Positions 25,280 through 34,158 of a DNA stretch of 64,000 bases are shown piece by piece. Position numbers and translations under genes: made by a program. Origin of the DNA: Streptosporangium sp. NBC_01756 (lineage in GTDB: Bacteria; Actinomycetota; Actinomycetes; Streptosporangiales; Streptosporangiaceae); assembly GCF_035917975.1 (NCBI RefSeq), contig NZ_CP109130.1, positions 5,580,001-5,644,000 of the forward strand, given 5' to 3'. Each line of letters begins with the position of its first letter. Position 1 is the first letter of the stretch. The notes beneath the pieces are model-generated. The model did no database searches and had not been told where the DNA came from. It was given only the letters and a program-made list of their open reading frames with translations.

Positions 25280-25683
25280 GGGTGACGGCTCCCCGGTCCG
25301 CGATCGTGTACGACGCGGGGGCCTTGATCGCAGCGGAATCCGACAAAGCCGAACTCTGGCACCTTCACCGGCAGGCACTTGGTGAGCGTCGTCGCATCAT
25401 CGTTCCCGTTCCCGTCCTGGCCCAGGTCTGGCGAGGATCGGCACGGCAGGCCTCGCTCTCCCGTCTGCTGTTCGGTTGCGAGATCGTGGATATGACGGAG
25501 GTCGTCGGCCGCGAGTCAGGAGTGCTGTGTGGAAAGGCCGGGGCATCGGATGCGGTGGACGCCACGGTCGTCGTCATGGCGATCCAGGCCACTGCGAGCA
25601 TCGTGACCTCTGATCCGGGCGACATCGGTGCGTTGCTGGATGCCGCGAGGCCACCCGTCAGGCCCGCGCTCATCCCGGTATGA
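25276..25683 (+). CDS. PIN-domain toxin (VapC-like)
   Basis: 135 residues from GTG 25276 (GTG 25282 also possible). The PIN acidic residues are visible: Asp13 in 'IVYDAGALIAAE', a Glu/Asp-rich helix, 'SDAVDATVV' and 'TSDPGDI' near the end. PIN toxins are Mg2+-dependent RNases that cleave tRNA or rRNA and stop translation until the antitoxin returns. The pair sits alone between a membrane-protein gene and a glycosyltransferase cluster. Target RNA unknown. Confidence 0.8.
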   Translation: MRVTAPRSAIVYDAGALIAAESDKAELWHLHRQALGERRRIIVPVPVLAQVWRGSARQASLSRLLFGCEIVDMTEVVGRESGVLCGKAGASDAVDATVVVMAIQATASIVTSDPGDIGALLDAARPPVRPALIPV

Positions 25684-25850
25684 CTCCATGGCCCGTTCTC
25701 CGGTGGGCAGGGAGAATCGCGTTCAGTCCACGACGGAACCTACCCGGACTTCTCCGGCGGGTCGGAAAACCCGCCTGCTCAGGGGATGTACGCCGAACCG
25801 GGTGACCGTCCGGAGGGGGTGATGTGCGTTCGGCCGTCGACTGGGCAGAG

Positions 25851-25856
25851 TATCCT
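25851..25856 (+). promoter_or_regulatory. Candidate -10 box for a leaderless glycosyltransferase transcript
   Basis: TATCCT ends 8 bases before the GTG at 25865, which has no ribosome-binding site. That spacing would put the transcript start at or next to the start codon. No convincing -35 is seen. Apart from this, the gap 25684-25864 shows nothing recognisable. Confidence 0.3.
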
Positions 25857-25864
25857 CGCCGGAC

Positions 25865-26794
25865 GTGAGCACGCCCGAGACATCCGAGAGTGGACCAGCT
25901 GTGGACGCAACGCCGTACGTCACGATCGTTCTGCCCTGTTACAACGAGCAGGACCATGTCATCGACGAGGTCGAGCGCATCTCCGAGGCCATGGACCGCA
26001 GCGGCTACACCTACGAGCTCGTGGCGGTCGACGACTGCTCCACCGACCAGACGCTGGCCAGGCTGCGGGAGGCCGCCCCGCGCTTCCCCAACATGCGGAT
26101 CAGGGCCTTCCACCGCAACGGCGGGTCGGGCACGGTGCGCAGGATCGGTTCGCAGGAGGCGCGCGGCGAGATCGTCGTGTGGACCGACGCGGACCTGACC
26201 TACCCGAACGAGCGCATCCCCGAGCTGGTCGAGATCCTGGACAAGGACCCCACGATCGACCAGGTCGTGGGCGCGCGGACCTCCGAGGAGGGCTCGCACA
26301 AGTTCCTCCGGGTGCCGGCGAAGTGGTTCATCCGCAAGGTGGCCGAGCGGCTGGCCGGGCAGAAGATCCCCGACCTCAACAGCGGGCTGCGGGCGTTCCG
26401 CAAGTCGGTGGCCAGGCCGTACCTGCGGCTGCTGCCGCCCGGGTTCTCCTGCGTCACCACGATCACGCTGTCGTTCCTGTCCAACCAGCACGACGTCTAC
26501 TACCTGCCGATCGGCTACAGCAAGCGGGCCGGGAAGTCGAAGTTCAGCTTCGTGTCCGACGCCTACCGCTACATCCTGCAGGTGCTGCGGATGGTGATGT
26601 ACTTCAACCCGCTCAAGGTCCTCATGCCGCCCGCGCTCTGGCTGATCGGCATCGGCCTGGTCAAGGGTGTGGTGGACATCGTCCGCTACGGGTTCTACCT
26701 GACCAGCAACACCATCGTGATCTTCATCTCCGGTCTGCTCATCGGGTCGCTGGCGCTGCTCGCCGACCTCATCGTGCGCTCCCGGAGCGAGTAG
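25865..26794 (+). CDS. Family 2 glycosyltransferase, DPM/GtrB-like
   Basis: 309 residues from GTG 25865. 'VTIVLPCYNEQDHV', 'VAVDDCSTDQT' and 'VVWTDADLTYP' (the DxD motif) define a GT2 domain like dolichol/polyprenyl-phosphate sugar synthases. 'LNSGLRAFRK' and 'GYSKRAGKSKFS' fit the acceptor loop. Two C-terminal membrane helices follow (about 255-305), as in GtrB. Likely product: polyprenyl-phosphate-linked sugar, which could feed the GT-C-like proteins at 21.1-24.9 kb. It is followed after 3 bases by a GT4 gene in the same operon. Confidence 0.83.
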   Translation: MSTPETSESGPAVDATPYVTIVLPCYNEQDHVIDEVERISEAMDRSGYTYELVAVDDCSTDQTLARLREAAPRFPNMRIRAFHRNGGSGTVRRIGSQEARGEIVVWTDADLTYPNERIPELVEILDKDPTIDQVVGARTSEEGSHKFLRVPAKWFIRKVAERLAGQKIPDLNSGLRAFRKSVARPYLRLLPPGFSCVTTITLSFLSNQHDVYYLPIGYSKRAGKSKFSFVSDAYRYILQVLRMVMYFNPLKVLMPPALWLIGIGLVKGVVDIVRYGFYLTSNTIVIFISGLLIGSLALLADLIVRSRSE

Positions 26795-26797
26795 GCG

Positions 26798-27865
26798 ATG
26801 CGGATCGCGATCGTCGGGCCGACCCATCCCTACAAGGGCGGCGGGGCCGCGCACACCACCGAGCTGGCCCACCGGCTGCGCGCCGCCGGGCACGACGTGG
26901 TCATCGAGTCGTGGAAGGCGCAGTACCCGTCCTTCCTCTATCCCGGTCAGCAGACCGTGGACACCCCCGACGGCGCTCCGTTCCCCGACGTCCGCCGCGT
27001 CCTGGACTGGCGCCGCCCGGACGGCTGGATCCGCTGCGGGCGGCGGCTGGCGAGCGCCGACCTGGTGATCCTCACGGTGCTGAGCCCGGTTCAGGTCCCG
27101 CCCTACCTGGGCATCCTCGCCGGCCTGCGCCGCCGGACCAGGGTCGTCGCGCTCTGCCACAACGTGCTGCCGCACGAGCGCAAGCCCTACGACGCGCCCC
27201 TGATGAAGGCGCTGCTGCGCCGGGTGGACCGGGTGCTGGTCCACTCCGAGCCGCAGGCCGCGCTGGCCCGTGAGCTCGGGCCCGCCCCGGTGGCGACGGC
27301 CGCGATGGCGCCGCATCTCCCGGTCAGGTCCGCGGAGCGCGGCCAGGCCGACGGGGTGGCGGACCGGCTGCTGTTCTTCGGCCTGGTCCGGCCGTACAAG
27401 GGGCTGGACCTGCTGATCCGCGCACTGCCCGAGGGCGTCTCGCTGCGGGTCGCGGGGGAGTTCTGGGGCGGTCTGGCGGAGACGGAGGCGTTGATCGCCC
27501 GGCTCGGCCTGACCGGCCGGGTGGAGCTGCGACCGGGCTACGTGGCCGACGACGACGTGCCGGGGCTGTTCGCCGACGTGGACGCGCTGGTCCTGCCGTA
27601 CCGGAGCGGTACGGCCAGCCAGCAGGTGTGGTTCGGTCACGAGCACGGCGTCCCGGTGATCGCCAGCCGGGTGGGCACGCTCGGCGACCACGTCACCGAC
27701 GGGGTGGACGGGCTGCTCGTCGAGCCCGGCTCGGTGGAGAGCCTCCGCGCCGCGCTGACCGCGTTCTACCGGCCGGGCGAGCCCGAGCGGCTCCGCGCGG
27801 GGGTCAAGGCCGTCGATCCCGAGCCCTACTGGGCCACCTACCTCAAGGCCCTGGTCGCGGACTGA
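26798..27865 (+). CDS. Family 4 glycosyltransferase
   Basis: 355 residues from ATG 26798, three bases after the GT2 stop. 'GPTHPYKGGGAAHTTELAHR' is the glycine-rich acceptor-side loop of GT4 enzymes. 'LCHNVLPHE' and 'LFFGLVRPYKGLDLLIRALP' are domain hallmarks, and 'GTASQQVWFGHEHGVPVIAS' lies at the donor site. The last 28 bases overlap the convergent flippase-like gene. It works on a lipid-linked glycan by context; the sugar is unknown. Confidence 0.8.
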   Translation: MRIAIVGPTHPYKGGGAAHTTELAHRLRAAGHDVVIESWKAQYPSFLYPGQQTVDTPDGAPFPDVRRVLDWRRPDGWIRCGRRLASADLVILTVLSPVQVPPYLGILAGLRRRTRVVALCHNVLPHERKPYDAPLMKALLRRVDRVLVHSEPQAALARELGPAPVATAAMAPHLPVRSAERGQADGVADRLLFFGLVRPYKGLDLLIRALPEGVSLRVAGEFWGGLAETEALIARLGLTGRVELRPGYVADDDVPGLFADVDALVLPYRSGTASQQVWFGHEHGVPVIASRVGTLGDHVTDGVDGLLVEPGSVESLRAALTAFYRPGEPERLRAGVKAVDPEPYWATYLKALVAD

Positions 27866-28782
27866 ACCCCGTCCGGGTCCGCCGCGGGCCGGGGAGCGCG
27901 GCCCCAGAGGAAACCGATCCCGGCCCAGGTCAGGTCGGCCAGGGTGAACGCCAGCCGGGACACCACCGCAGCCACCAGCGCGTCGGGGGAGCCGAGCACC
28001 GGGGCCAGCGCGAGCACCATGGCACCCTCCCGGACGCCTATCCCGGCCGGGACCACCACGGTGAGGATGCCGGTGGCCCAGGCCAGCGCGTAGGCCCCGG
28101 TCGCCACCGGGTAGAGCGGACCGCCCGCGGCGCCCAGGTCGGTGATCGGCAGCAGCAGATGCACGCCGTACACCAGCCAACCGGCCAGGGTGAGCGCCAC
28201 GGCGACCAGTACGGCCCGGCCGCCGAGCACCTGCTCCAGCGGCTCCCTGCGGGCGATCCGCAGGGCCAGGTTGAGCCCGAAGGTGAGCACCTTCGGGTGC
28301 AGGCACAGGGCGATGACCGGGATCAGCGCCATCAGGTACCACGCCTGGCTCACGGTCTCGCGCAGGGTGACCGCCGCCACGAGGAGGGCGCAGCCGAGGG
28401 AGATCAGCAGGCTGAGCGAGGTGGAGCTGAACGTACGGCGGGGCGGAACGCCCTGGTCGCGGCCGAGCTCCATCATCGCGGCGTAGGCCCAGACGCTGCC
28501 CGGCACGTATTTGCCGAGCTGGCCGATGAAGAAGATCTTCGCGGTGATCCCGAGGGGGAGCGGCGAGCCCAGTCCGGCCAGCACCGTCCGCCAGGCCAGC
28601 ACCATGAGCCCGATCCCGGCCATGACCGACAGGTAGGACCCGGCCAGCGACCACCAGGAGAGCCGGGAGAGCGCGCTCAGCGTGTCGTCGGCGTTCCTGG
28701 CCAGGCCGTACCCCAGAAAACCCAGGGCGACGAGGGCGAGCAGCACCCGGAGCAGGCGGCTTGACCGCAGGCGGCTCAGCAT
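27838..28782 (-). CDS. Flippase-like / lysylphosphatidylglycerol-synthase TM-domain protein (paralogue 1)
   Basis: 314 residues from ATG 28782 (MLSRLRSS...). It has about eight membrane helices of the UPF0104/LPG_synthase_TM type: 'KIFFIGQLGKYVPGSVWAY', 'GMxL-like' middle helices and 'PAGIGVREGAMVLAL'. The first and last are the family's best-conserved motifs. There is no aminoacyltransferase domain, so it is not MprF itself; stand-alone members are thought to move lipids or lipid-linked sugars. It faces a very similar protein at 29798-30724, with a methyltransferase gene between. Confidence 0.8.
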   Translation of the reverse strand: MLSRLRSSRLLRVLLALVALGFLGYGLARNADDTLSALSRLSWWSLAGSYLSVMAGIGLMVLAWRTVLAGLGSPLPLGITAKIFFIGQLGKYVPGSVWAYAAMMELGRDQGVPPRRTFSSTSLSLLISLGCALLVAAVTLRETVSQAWYLMALIPVIALCLHPKVLTFGLNLALRIARREPLEQVLGGRAVLVAVALTLAGWLVYGVHLLLPITDLGAAGGPLYPVATGAYALAWATGILTVVVPAGIGVREGAMVLALAPVLGSPDALVAAVVSRLAFTLADLTWAGIGFLWGRAPRPAADPDGVQSATRALR

Positions 28783-28961
28783 CCGCCAAGGGTACGACGC
28801 GGACCTTACCCGGCGGTAGGGTCCCGGCTCGCCGGTACGCTTGGGCGGCGTACCAAGCGAACCCGCCGCGGCGAGCGCGGGAATCCCGCGCCCACCGCCG
28901 GCATGACGGACCATGGGGACGGGCGGTCCGCGCGGCGAACGAGGGAGTGGCAGGCGAGGCT

Positions 28962-29801
28962 ATGGGCACGAAACGGGTGGCGCAGCTGGCGTACTCCGAG
29001 TTCCAGGCGGCGATGCTCGACGAGGCGAAGCGCCGGCGCAAGGCCGCGAAGATCGTGGCGGTGCTCGGTCACTTCCTCGGCCGCGACAAGGACGTCCTCG
29101 ACGGCCTGACGGTCGCCGACATCGGCTGCTCGGCCGGGTTCATCGCCGACGAGCTCGCCGCCGCGGGCGCGAGGCGGACCTTCGGCGTGGACATCGACGT
29201 GCCCGGCCTGCGCAAGGCGGCCGAGCGGTTCGGTGAGCGGGTCGAGTTCGTGTGCGCCGACGGCACCGCGCTGCCGTTCCCCGACGGCTCCATCGACGTG
29301 CTGGTCTTCAACCACATCTACGAGCACGTGGTGGACCCCGACGCGATCATGGCCGAGATGCGCCGGGTGCTGACCGACGACGGCGTGCTCTACCTCGGGC
29401 TGGGCAACCGGCTCGGGGTGATGGAGCCGCACTACAAGCTGCCGTTCCTGTCCTACCTGCCGCCCGCGCTGGCCGACCGCTACGTCCGGCTGTCCGGCCG
29501 TGCCGACAGCTACTACGAGCGCTACCGGACCCGGCGCGGACTGCGGAGGATGGTGCGCGGCCTGCGGGTGTGGGACTACACCTTCCCGGTGCTCGCCACC
29601 CCGGCGGCGTTCGCCGGCTCCGAGCTGTTCGGCGGCGTGGCCGGCCGGGTGGCCGGCGGCGTGCTGGCCCGGCTGCCCCGGACCGTCCTGCGCGGGCTGC
29701 TGCCGGTGGTGCCGACCTACCTGTGGGTGGCCACCAAGAGCAGCCGCCGCCCGGCCGGGGCCGCCCTGCCCCAGCCGCCCGACCCGGTCCGCCCCCGGTG
29801 A
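28962..29801 (+). CDS. Class I SAM-dependent methyltransferase
   Basis: 279 residues from ATG 28962 with GCGAGG upstream; the open frame further upstream is antisense to the flippase gene and is not used. 'VADIGCSAGFIADELAAAG' is motif I (SAM binding), 'CADGTALPFPDGSIDVLVFNHIYEHV' is the methyltransf_11 region with motif II/post-II. A longer C-terminal part with hydrophobic helices may contact the membrane. It overlaps the flippase-like gene downstream by 4 bases, so it probably modifies the lipid-linked substrate that this flippase handles. The target atom is unknown. Confidence 0.82.
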   Translation: MGTKRVAQLAYSEFQAAMLDEAKRRRKAAKIVAVLGHFLGRDKDVLDGLTVADIGCSAGFIADELAAAGARRTFGVDIDVPGLRKAAERFGERVEFVCADGTALPFPDGSIDVLVFNHIYEHVVDPDAIMAEMRRVLTDDGVLYLGLGNRLGVMEPHYKLPFLSYLPPALADRYVRLSGRADSYYERYRTRRGLRRMVRGLRVWDYTFPVLATPAAFAGSELFGGVAGRVAGGVLARLPRTVLRGLLPVVPTYLWVATKSSRRPAGAALPQPPDPVRPR

Positions 29802-30724
29802 AACGGCTGGTCCGCATCGCCTTCCTGCTCGTGGCGCTGGGGTTCGGCGGGTGGGTGGTGGCGCGCCAGTGGGATGAGGTCCTGGCCGGGTTCGCCCGGC
29901 TGTCCTGGCAGGCGCTCGTGCTCTCCCTGGTCGCCGTGGTCGCCGCGCTGTGCGGCGGGATGATGACGTGGCGGGCGCTGCTGGCCGACCTCGGCTCGCC
30001 GCTGCCGTTCCGCCCGGCGGCGAAGGTCTTCTTCGTCGGCCAGCTCGGAAAGTACATCCCCGGCTCACTGTGGCCGGTGCTCGCCCAGATGGAGATGGGC
30101 CGGGAGCTGGGGGTGCCCCGGTCGCGGAGCGCGGCGGCCTTCTTCCTGACGCTGCCGGTGCAGCTCGGCAGCGGGCTGGTGATCTCGGGGGTGACGCTGC
30201 TGGCCGCCCTGCCCGGGTCCGCCGCGCCGTACGCCTGGGTGTTCCTGCTGATCCCGGTGCTGGTGGTGGTGTTCGAGCCGAAGGTGATCAACGCGGTCCT
30301 CGGGTTCGGGCTGCGGAAGCTGCGGCGTGAGCCGCTGGAGCGCCCGCTCACCCGCAGGGGCATCCTCACCGCACTGGGCTGGGCGCTGCTCGGCTGGACC
30401 GCGTACGGCCTGCATCTGGCGGCGATCATCCATGGGTTCGGGCTCTCGGGCGTCTCGATGGTCCTGTTCTCCATCGGGTCCTTCGCGCTGTCCTGGTGCC
30501 TGGGGATCATGACGTTCGTGGTCCCCGCGGGAGCCGGGGTGCGTGAGGCCGCCATGGTGGCGGTGCTGGCCCCGGTCCTGGACCGGGGCTCGGCGATCGC
30601 CGTGGCGCTCTGCTCCAGGATTGTCATCATTCTCGGCGATCTCGTCTGCGCCGGTGCCGCGGGCCTGTCCGCGCGACGCGCCGTCGATGCCGGGCACGAC
30701 TCCGACCCGCGAAAAGCCGTGTGA
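29798..30724 (+). CDS. Flippase-like / lysylphosphatidylglycerol-synthase TM-domain protein (paralogue 2)
   Basis: 308 residues from GTG 29798 in a GTGA overlap with the methyltransferase. It shares with paralogue 1 the motifs 'VFFVGQLGKYIPGSLWPV', 'RREPLE' and 'VVPAGAGVREAAMVAVLAPVL', in the same eight-helix layout. A pair of divergent or back-to-back copies around one methyltransferase suggests a duplication followed by specialisation, for example two related lipid-linked substrates. Membrane protein with no catalytic domain. Confidence 0.8.
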   Translation: MKRLVRIAFLLVALGFGGWVVARQWDEVLAGFARLSWQALVLSLVAVVAALCGGMMTWRALLADLGSPLPFRPAAKVFFVGQLGKYIPGSLWPVLAQMEMGRELGVPRSRSAAAFFLTLPVQLGSGLVISGVTLLAALPGSAAPYAWVFLLIPVLVVVFEPKVINAVLGFGLRKLRREPLERPLTRRGILTALGWALLGWTAYGLHLAAIIHGFGLSGVSMVLFSIGSFALSWCLGIMTFVVPAGAGVREAAMVAVLAPVLDRGSAIAVALCSRIVIILGDLVCAGAAGLSARRAVDAGHDSDPRKAV

Positions 30725-30815
30725 TTCGCCCCACGTTTCCGGAGGCTCTGGCAATAGAGTGAACAGCAGGAGGGGGACGTCCGTCCCGCGATGATCCTGA
30801 GGGGAGCGATCCTTC

Positions 30816-31937
30816 TTGACGCCCCGAGTGCTCATCGACGCAGCCGCGGTTCCAGCTGATCGCGGTGCTTTGATCAGATATGTCGACGGCCTCGTCGCCG
30901 CACTGGACAAGGCCGGCGCCGACCTGGTCGTCGTCTGCCAGCGGGCCGACGCCCAGCGCTACGCCGCACTCGCGCCCGCCGCCCGCGTGCTGCCCGGACC
31001 TGCCGGGATCACCAACCGGGCCGCCCGGCTCACCTGGGAGCAGACCGGCCTCCCGCTGCTCGCCCGGCAGGCCGGCGCCCAGGTGATCCACGTCCCCTAT
31101 TACTCGATGCCGCTCCGCTCCGGTCTGCCGACCGTGGTGACCGTGCACGACGTCACCTGGTTCACCGAGCCCTCCCAGCACAGCGCGGTCAAGGCGTCCT
31201 TCTTCCGCTCGGCGACCCGGACGGCCGTCCGGCACGCGTCCCGGGTGATCGTGCCCTCCAAGGCGACCAGGGACGAGCTGATCCGGGTGCTCGCCGCCGA
31301 TCCCACCAGGATCGACGTCGCCTACCACGGGGTGGATCCGGCGCTGTTCCACCGGCCCTCCGAGCGGGAGGCCGGGCACGCGGCCGACCGGCTCGGACTG
31401 CACGGCACCCCCTATGTCGCCTTCCTCGGTCCGCTGGAGCCGCGCAAGAACATTCCCAGCCTGATCCGGGGTTTCGTGCGGGCCGTCCAGGATCTTCCCG
31501 ATCCGCCCGCCCTGGTGCTGGCCGGGGGCGTGCGCGACGCCGACGTGGACGTCGCCGTCGGGGAGGTGCCCTCCGGCGTGAAGGTGCTCCGTCCCGGCTA
31601 CCTGTCGTTCGCCGACCTGCCCGGGTTCCTCGGTGGCGCGGTCGTGGCGGCCTTCCCCTCGCGCGGTGAGGGTTTCGGTCTCCCGCTGCTGGAGGCGATG
31701 GCCTGCGGCGCTCCGGTGCTCACCACACACAGCACCTCGCTGCCCGAGGTAGGGGGCGACGCCGTCGCCTACACCGAGCCCGACGACGCCGCCATCGCCG
31801 AGGGGCTGCGGACGCTGCTGACGTCGCCGGAGCGCCGCGAGGCCCTGTCAGCGGCAGGGCTGGCCCGAGCCAAGGAGTTCACCTGGGAAGCCTCGGCCGA
31901 TGCCCATCTGCTCTCGTATCAACGAGCCGTCGAATAG
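30816..31937 (+). CDS. Family 4 glycosyltransferase (mannosyltransferase-like)
   Basis: 373 residues from TTG 30816, preceded by GAGGGGAG. 'HVPYYSMPLRSGLPTVVTVHD', 'LGPLEPRKNIPSLIRGF' and 'FPSRGEGFGLPLLEAMACGAPV' are strong GT4 signatures, including the E-x7-E donor-binding motif. The closest familiar relatives are GDP-mannose-dependent WbaZ/MtfB-like enzymes. The gene is followed 17 bases later by a mannose-1-phosphate guanylyltransferase-like gene, which supports GDP-mannose as donor. This is inference, not proof. Confidence 0.85.
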   Translation: MTPRVLIDAAAVPADRGALIRYVDGLVAALDKAGADLVVVCQRADAQRYAALAPAARVLPGPAGITNRAARLTWEQTGLPLLARQAGAQVIHVPYYSMPLRSGLPTVVTVHDVTWFTEPSQHSAVKASFFRSATRTAVRHASRVIVPSKATRDELIRVLAADPTRIDVAYHGVDPALFHRPSEREAGHAADRLGLHGTPYVAFLGPLEPRKNIPSLIRGFVRAVQDLPDPPALVLAGGVRDADVDVAVGEVPSGVKVLRPGYLSFADLPGFLGGAVVAAFPSRGEGFGLPLLEAMACGAPVLTTHSTSLPEVGGDAVAYTEPDDAAIAEGLRTLLTSPERREALSAAGLARAKEFTWEASADAHLLSYQRAVE

Positions 31938-31954
31938 TGAGTTAATCTCGCGAG

Positions 31955-33049
31955 ATGATGGAGACCCCTTTGCCGGACCTAGAGGCGATCCTCCTTGTCG
32001 GGGGACAGGGGACGCGGTTGCGTCCGCTGACGCTTGGCACGCCCAAGCCGCTGCTGCCCACAGCGGGGGTTCCCTTCCTTGCCCATCAGCTGGCACGGGC
32101 CCGCTCGTTCGGCGTGCGGCGCATCGTGTTCGCCACGTCCTACCGGGCGGAGATGTTCTCCGACGCGTTCGGAGACGGCTCGGCCTTCGGGCTCTCCCTC
32201 GAATACATGACCGAGGAGACCCCGCTCGGCACCGGCGGTGCCATCCGCAACGCCGCCGAGGCGCTGACCTGCGGCCCCGACGCGCCGGTGCTCGTGCTCA
32301 ACGGCGACATCCTGTCCGGCCACGACATCGGCGACCAGGTCGCCCGGCACGTCGCCCGGCGGGCCGCCGTCACCCTGCACCTGACCGAGGTGGAGGATCC
32401 CACGCGCTTCGGCTGCGTGCCGACCGACGACGAGGGGCGGGTCACCGCCTTCCTGGAGAAGACCCCGAATCCGGTCACCAACCGGATCAACGCCGGGTGC
32501 TACGTCTTCACCCGCTCGGTGATCGACTCGATCCCGGCCGGTGAGGTCGTCTCCGTCGAGCGCGAGACCTTCCCCGGTCTGATCGACTCCGGTGCGCTGG
32601 TGCTCGGCTACGCCGACGCCTCCTACTGGCTCGACGTCGGCACGCCCGCGGCCTTCATCAAGGGCTCCCGCGACCTGGTCCTCGGCCGCCTGGCCTCACC
32701 CGCGCTGCCCGGTCCCCCCGGTGAGTTCCTCGCGCTGCCCGGCGCCCGGATCTCGGCCGAGGCCAAGATCGACGGAGGTTCGGTGATCGGCGCCCGCGCG
32801 GTCGTGGAGTCCGGGGCCCAGGTGTCCGGCAGCGTTCTCGGCGACGGCTGCGTGATCCACGCGGGGGCCGCCGTGGTCGACTCGGTGATCGGCATCGGTG
32901 CCCGGGTCGCCTCTGGAGCGATCCTGCGCGACGCCGTCATCGGCGACGGTGCGATCGTGGGGCCCGGCAACGAGTTGGTGGCGGGCAGCCGGATCTGGCC
33001 CGGTGTCGTGCTCCCCGAGTGCTCCGTCCGCTTCTCCAGCGACGTCTGA
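31955..33049 (+). CDS. Mannose-1-phosphate guanylyltransferase-like nucleotidyltransferase
   Basis: 364 residues. N-terminal 'ILLVGGQGTRLRPLT' and 'TPKPLLP' are the nucleotide-binding loops, 'VLNGDIL' the metal site, and 'DVGTPAAF' the closing motif of the GMPP/RmlA family. From about 250 comes a left-handed beta-helix of hexapeptide repeats ('ISAEAKIDGGSVIGARAV...'), as in eukaryotic-type GMPP and M. tuberculosis ManB/Rv3264c, which sits in the same whiB/fbiAB neighbourhood. Product: GDP-mannose for mannosyltransferases such as the gene just upstream. GTP specificity is inferred. Confidence 0.82.
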   Translation: MMETPLPDLEAILLVGGQGTRLRPLTLGTPKPLLPTAGVPFLAHQLARARSFGVRRIVFATSYRAEMFSDAFGDGSAFGLSLEYMTEETPLGTGGAIRNAAEALTCGPDAPVLVLNGDILSGHDIGDQVARHVARRAAVTLHLTEVEDPTRFGCVPTDDEGRVTAFLEKTPNPVTNRINAGCYVFTRSVIDSIPAGEVVSVERETFPGLIDSGALVLGYADASYWLDVGTPAAFIKGSRDLVLGRLASPALPGPPGEFLALPGARISAEAKIDGGSVIGARAVVESGAQVSGSVLGDGCVIHAGAAVVDSVIGIGARVASGAILRDAVIGDGAIVGPGNELVAGSRIWPGVVLPECSVRFSSDV

Positions 33050-33086
33050 CCCGGTCCGGTCCGTGCGGGTGCGGTGAGAGCAGGGC

Positions 33087-33998
33087 GTGCGCGTGACCGT
33101 GGCGAGGGAGCGGCAATGGCGCTGGGACGGGCCGTTCGACCTTGAGCTGACCCTCCACCCGCACCGGCGTGGTGGCGGGGATCCCGCCTGGCGCAAGACG
33201 TCCGACGGGGCGATCTGGCGGACCTCCCGCACCCCCGACGGTCCCGCGACGTTACGGGTGACCGCCCGGAGCGGACACGTCGCCGGCACCGCCTGGGGGC
33301 CGGGGGCCGGGTGGCTGCTGGAGACGCTTCCCGCGATGCTCGGCGTCGACGACGACGTCTCGGGGTTCGTTCCCGAGCACGACGCGGTCCGTGACGCGGC
33401 CAGGCGCTACGAGGGGCTCCGGGTCGGGCGGACCTTCCGGGTTCTGGAGGCGCTGGTGCCCGCCGTGCTCGAACAGAAGGTCGTGACCGGCGAGGCGTGG
33501 CGGGCCTGGCGGTGGCTGCTCCTCCGGCACGGTGAGCCCGCCCCGGGGCCCGCACCCGAGGGGATGAGAGTCTTTCCCGAGCCTGAGGCGTGGCGGTCGA
33601 TCCCGTCGTGGGACTGGCACCGGGCGGGAACGGAGGCCGTACGGGCCCGGACCATCGTGAACGCCGCGTGGCATGCCGTGAAGCTGGAGACGGCGGGGGA
33701 CAGCGCCGACGTGGACCGGCTGCTGCGGGCACTGCCCGGGATCGGGGTGTGGACGTCCGCCGAGGTGCGGCAGCGGTCGCACGGTGACGCCGACGCGGTA
33801 TCGGTGGGGGACTACCACCTGTCCTCGCTGGTCGGCTGGTCGCTGACCGGTCGGAAGACCGATGACGCGGGGATGTTGCGGTTGCTCGCGCCTTACCGGG
33901 GACACCGGCACCGGGTCAGCAGGCTGTTGAAGCTGGGCGGTGAGCGGCCACCCGCCCGGGGGCCACGGATGCCGGCACGCGACTATCGCCGCTTCTGA
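33087..33998 (+). CDS. DNA-3-methyladenine glycosylase II-like (AlkA/HhH-GPD family)
   Basis: 303 residues from GTG 33087. The helix-hairpin-helix 'LRALPGIGVWTSAEV' followed by 'DADAVSVGDYHLSSLVG' gives the HhH-GPD layout, with the Asp of G-D-Y-H as likely catalytic residue, as in AlkA's D-D-Y. The N-terminal beta-domain is short. Expected role: excising alkylated bases, starting base-excision repair. Unlike Nth/MutY there is no Fe-S cysteine loop. The 3' end overlaps a small convergent gene by 83 bases, which is unusual. Confidence 0.82.
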   Translation: MRVTVARERQWRWDGPFDLELTLHPHRRGGGDPAWRKTSDGAIWRTSRTPDGPATLRVTARSGHVAGTAWGPGAGWLLETLPAMLGVDDDVSGFVPEHDAVRDAARRYEGLRVGRTFRVLEALVPAVLEQKVVTGEAWRAWRWLLLRHGEPAPGPAPEGMRVFPEPEAWRSIPSWDWHRAGTEAVRARTIVNAAWHAVKLETAGDSADVDRLLRALPGIGVWTSAEVRQRSHGDADAVSVGDYHLSSLVGWSLTGRKTDDAGMLRLLAPYRGHRHRVSRLLKLGGERPPARGPRMPARDYRRF

Positions 33999-34116
33999 CC
34001 CGGCCGGGCTCGGGGAGCGGCTCGACGCTCCGCCAGTCGCGGCTGTCACGGGTGTCGGCGCCGGCGAACGGGGCGAGGACGGCGAGGACGGCGAAGGCGA
34101 GAAGAAACCAGATCAT
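33916..34116 (-). CDS. Small membrane or secreted protein
   Basis: 66 residues from ATG 34116 with an ideal ribosome-binding site (AGGAG, then 6 bases). 'MIWFLLAFAVLAVLAPFAGA' is a single hydrophobic helix or signal anchor, followed by 'DTRDSRDW', which looks like a conserved short actinobacterial tail. The last 28 codons run antisense through the end of the glycosylase gene. I do not recognise the family with certainty. The start signal and promoter (34159-34188) argue it is real despite its size. Confidence 0.65.
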   Translation of the reverse strand: MIWFLLAFAVLAVLAPFAGADTRDSRDWRSVEPLPEPGRVRSGDSRVPASVAPGRVAAHRPASTAC

Positions 34117-34158
34117 TTTCTACTCCTGGGAAGGGGTGGTGCCTCGGTGGATGCCTCC

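Noticed and set aside
25670-29041. A very long minus-strand open frame (over 1100 codons) across the glycan cluster
   Set aside because: It is antisense to well-supported genes, has low-complexity Arg/Gly/His composition and no domains. Long shadow frames are normal at this GC content.
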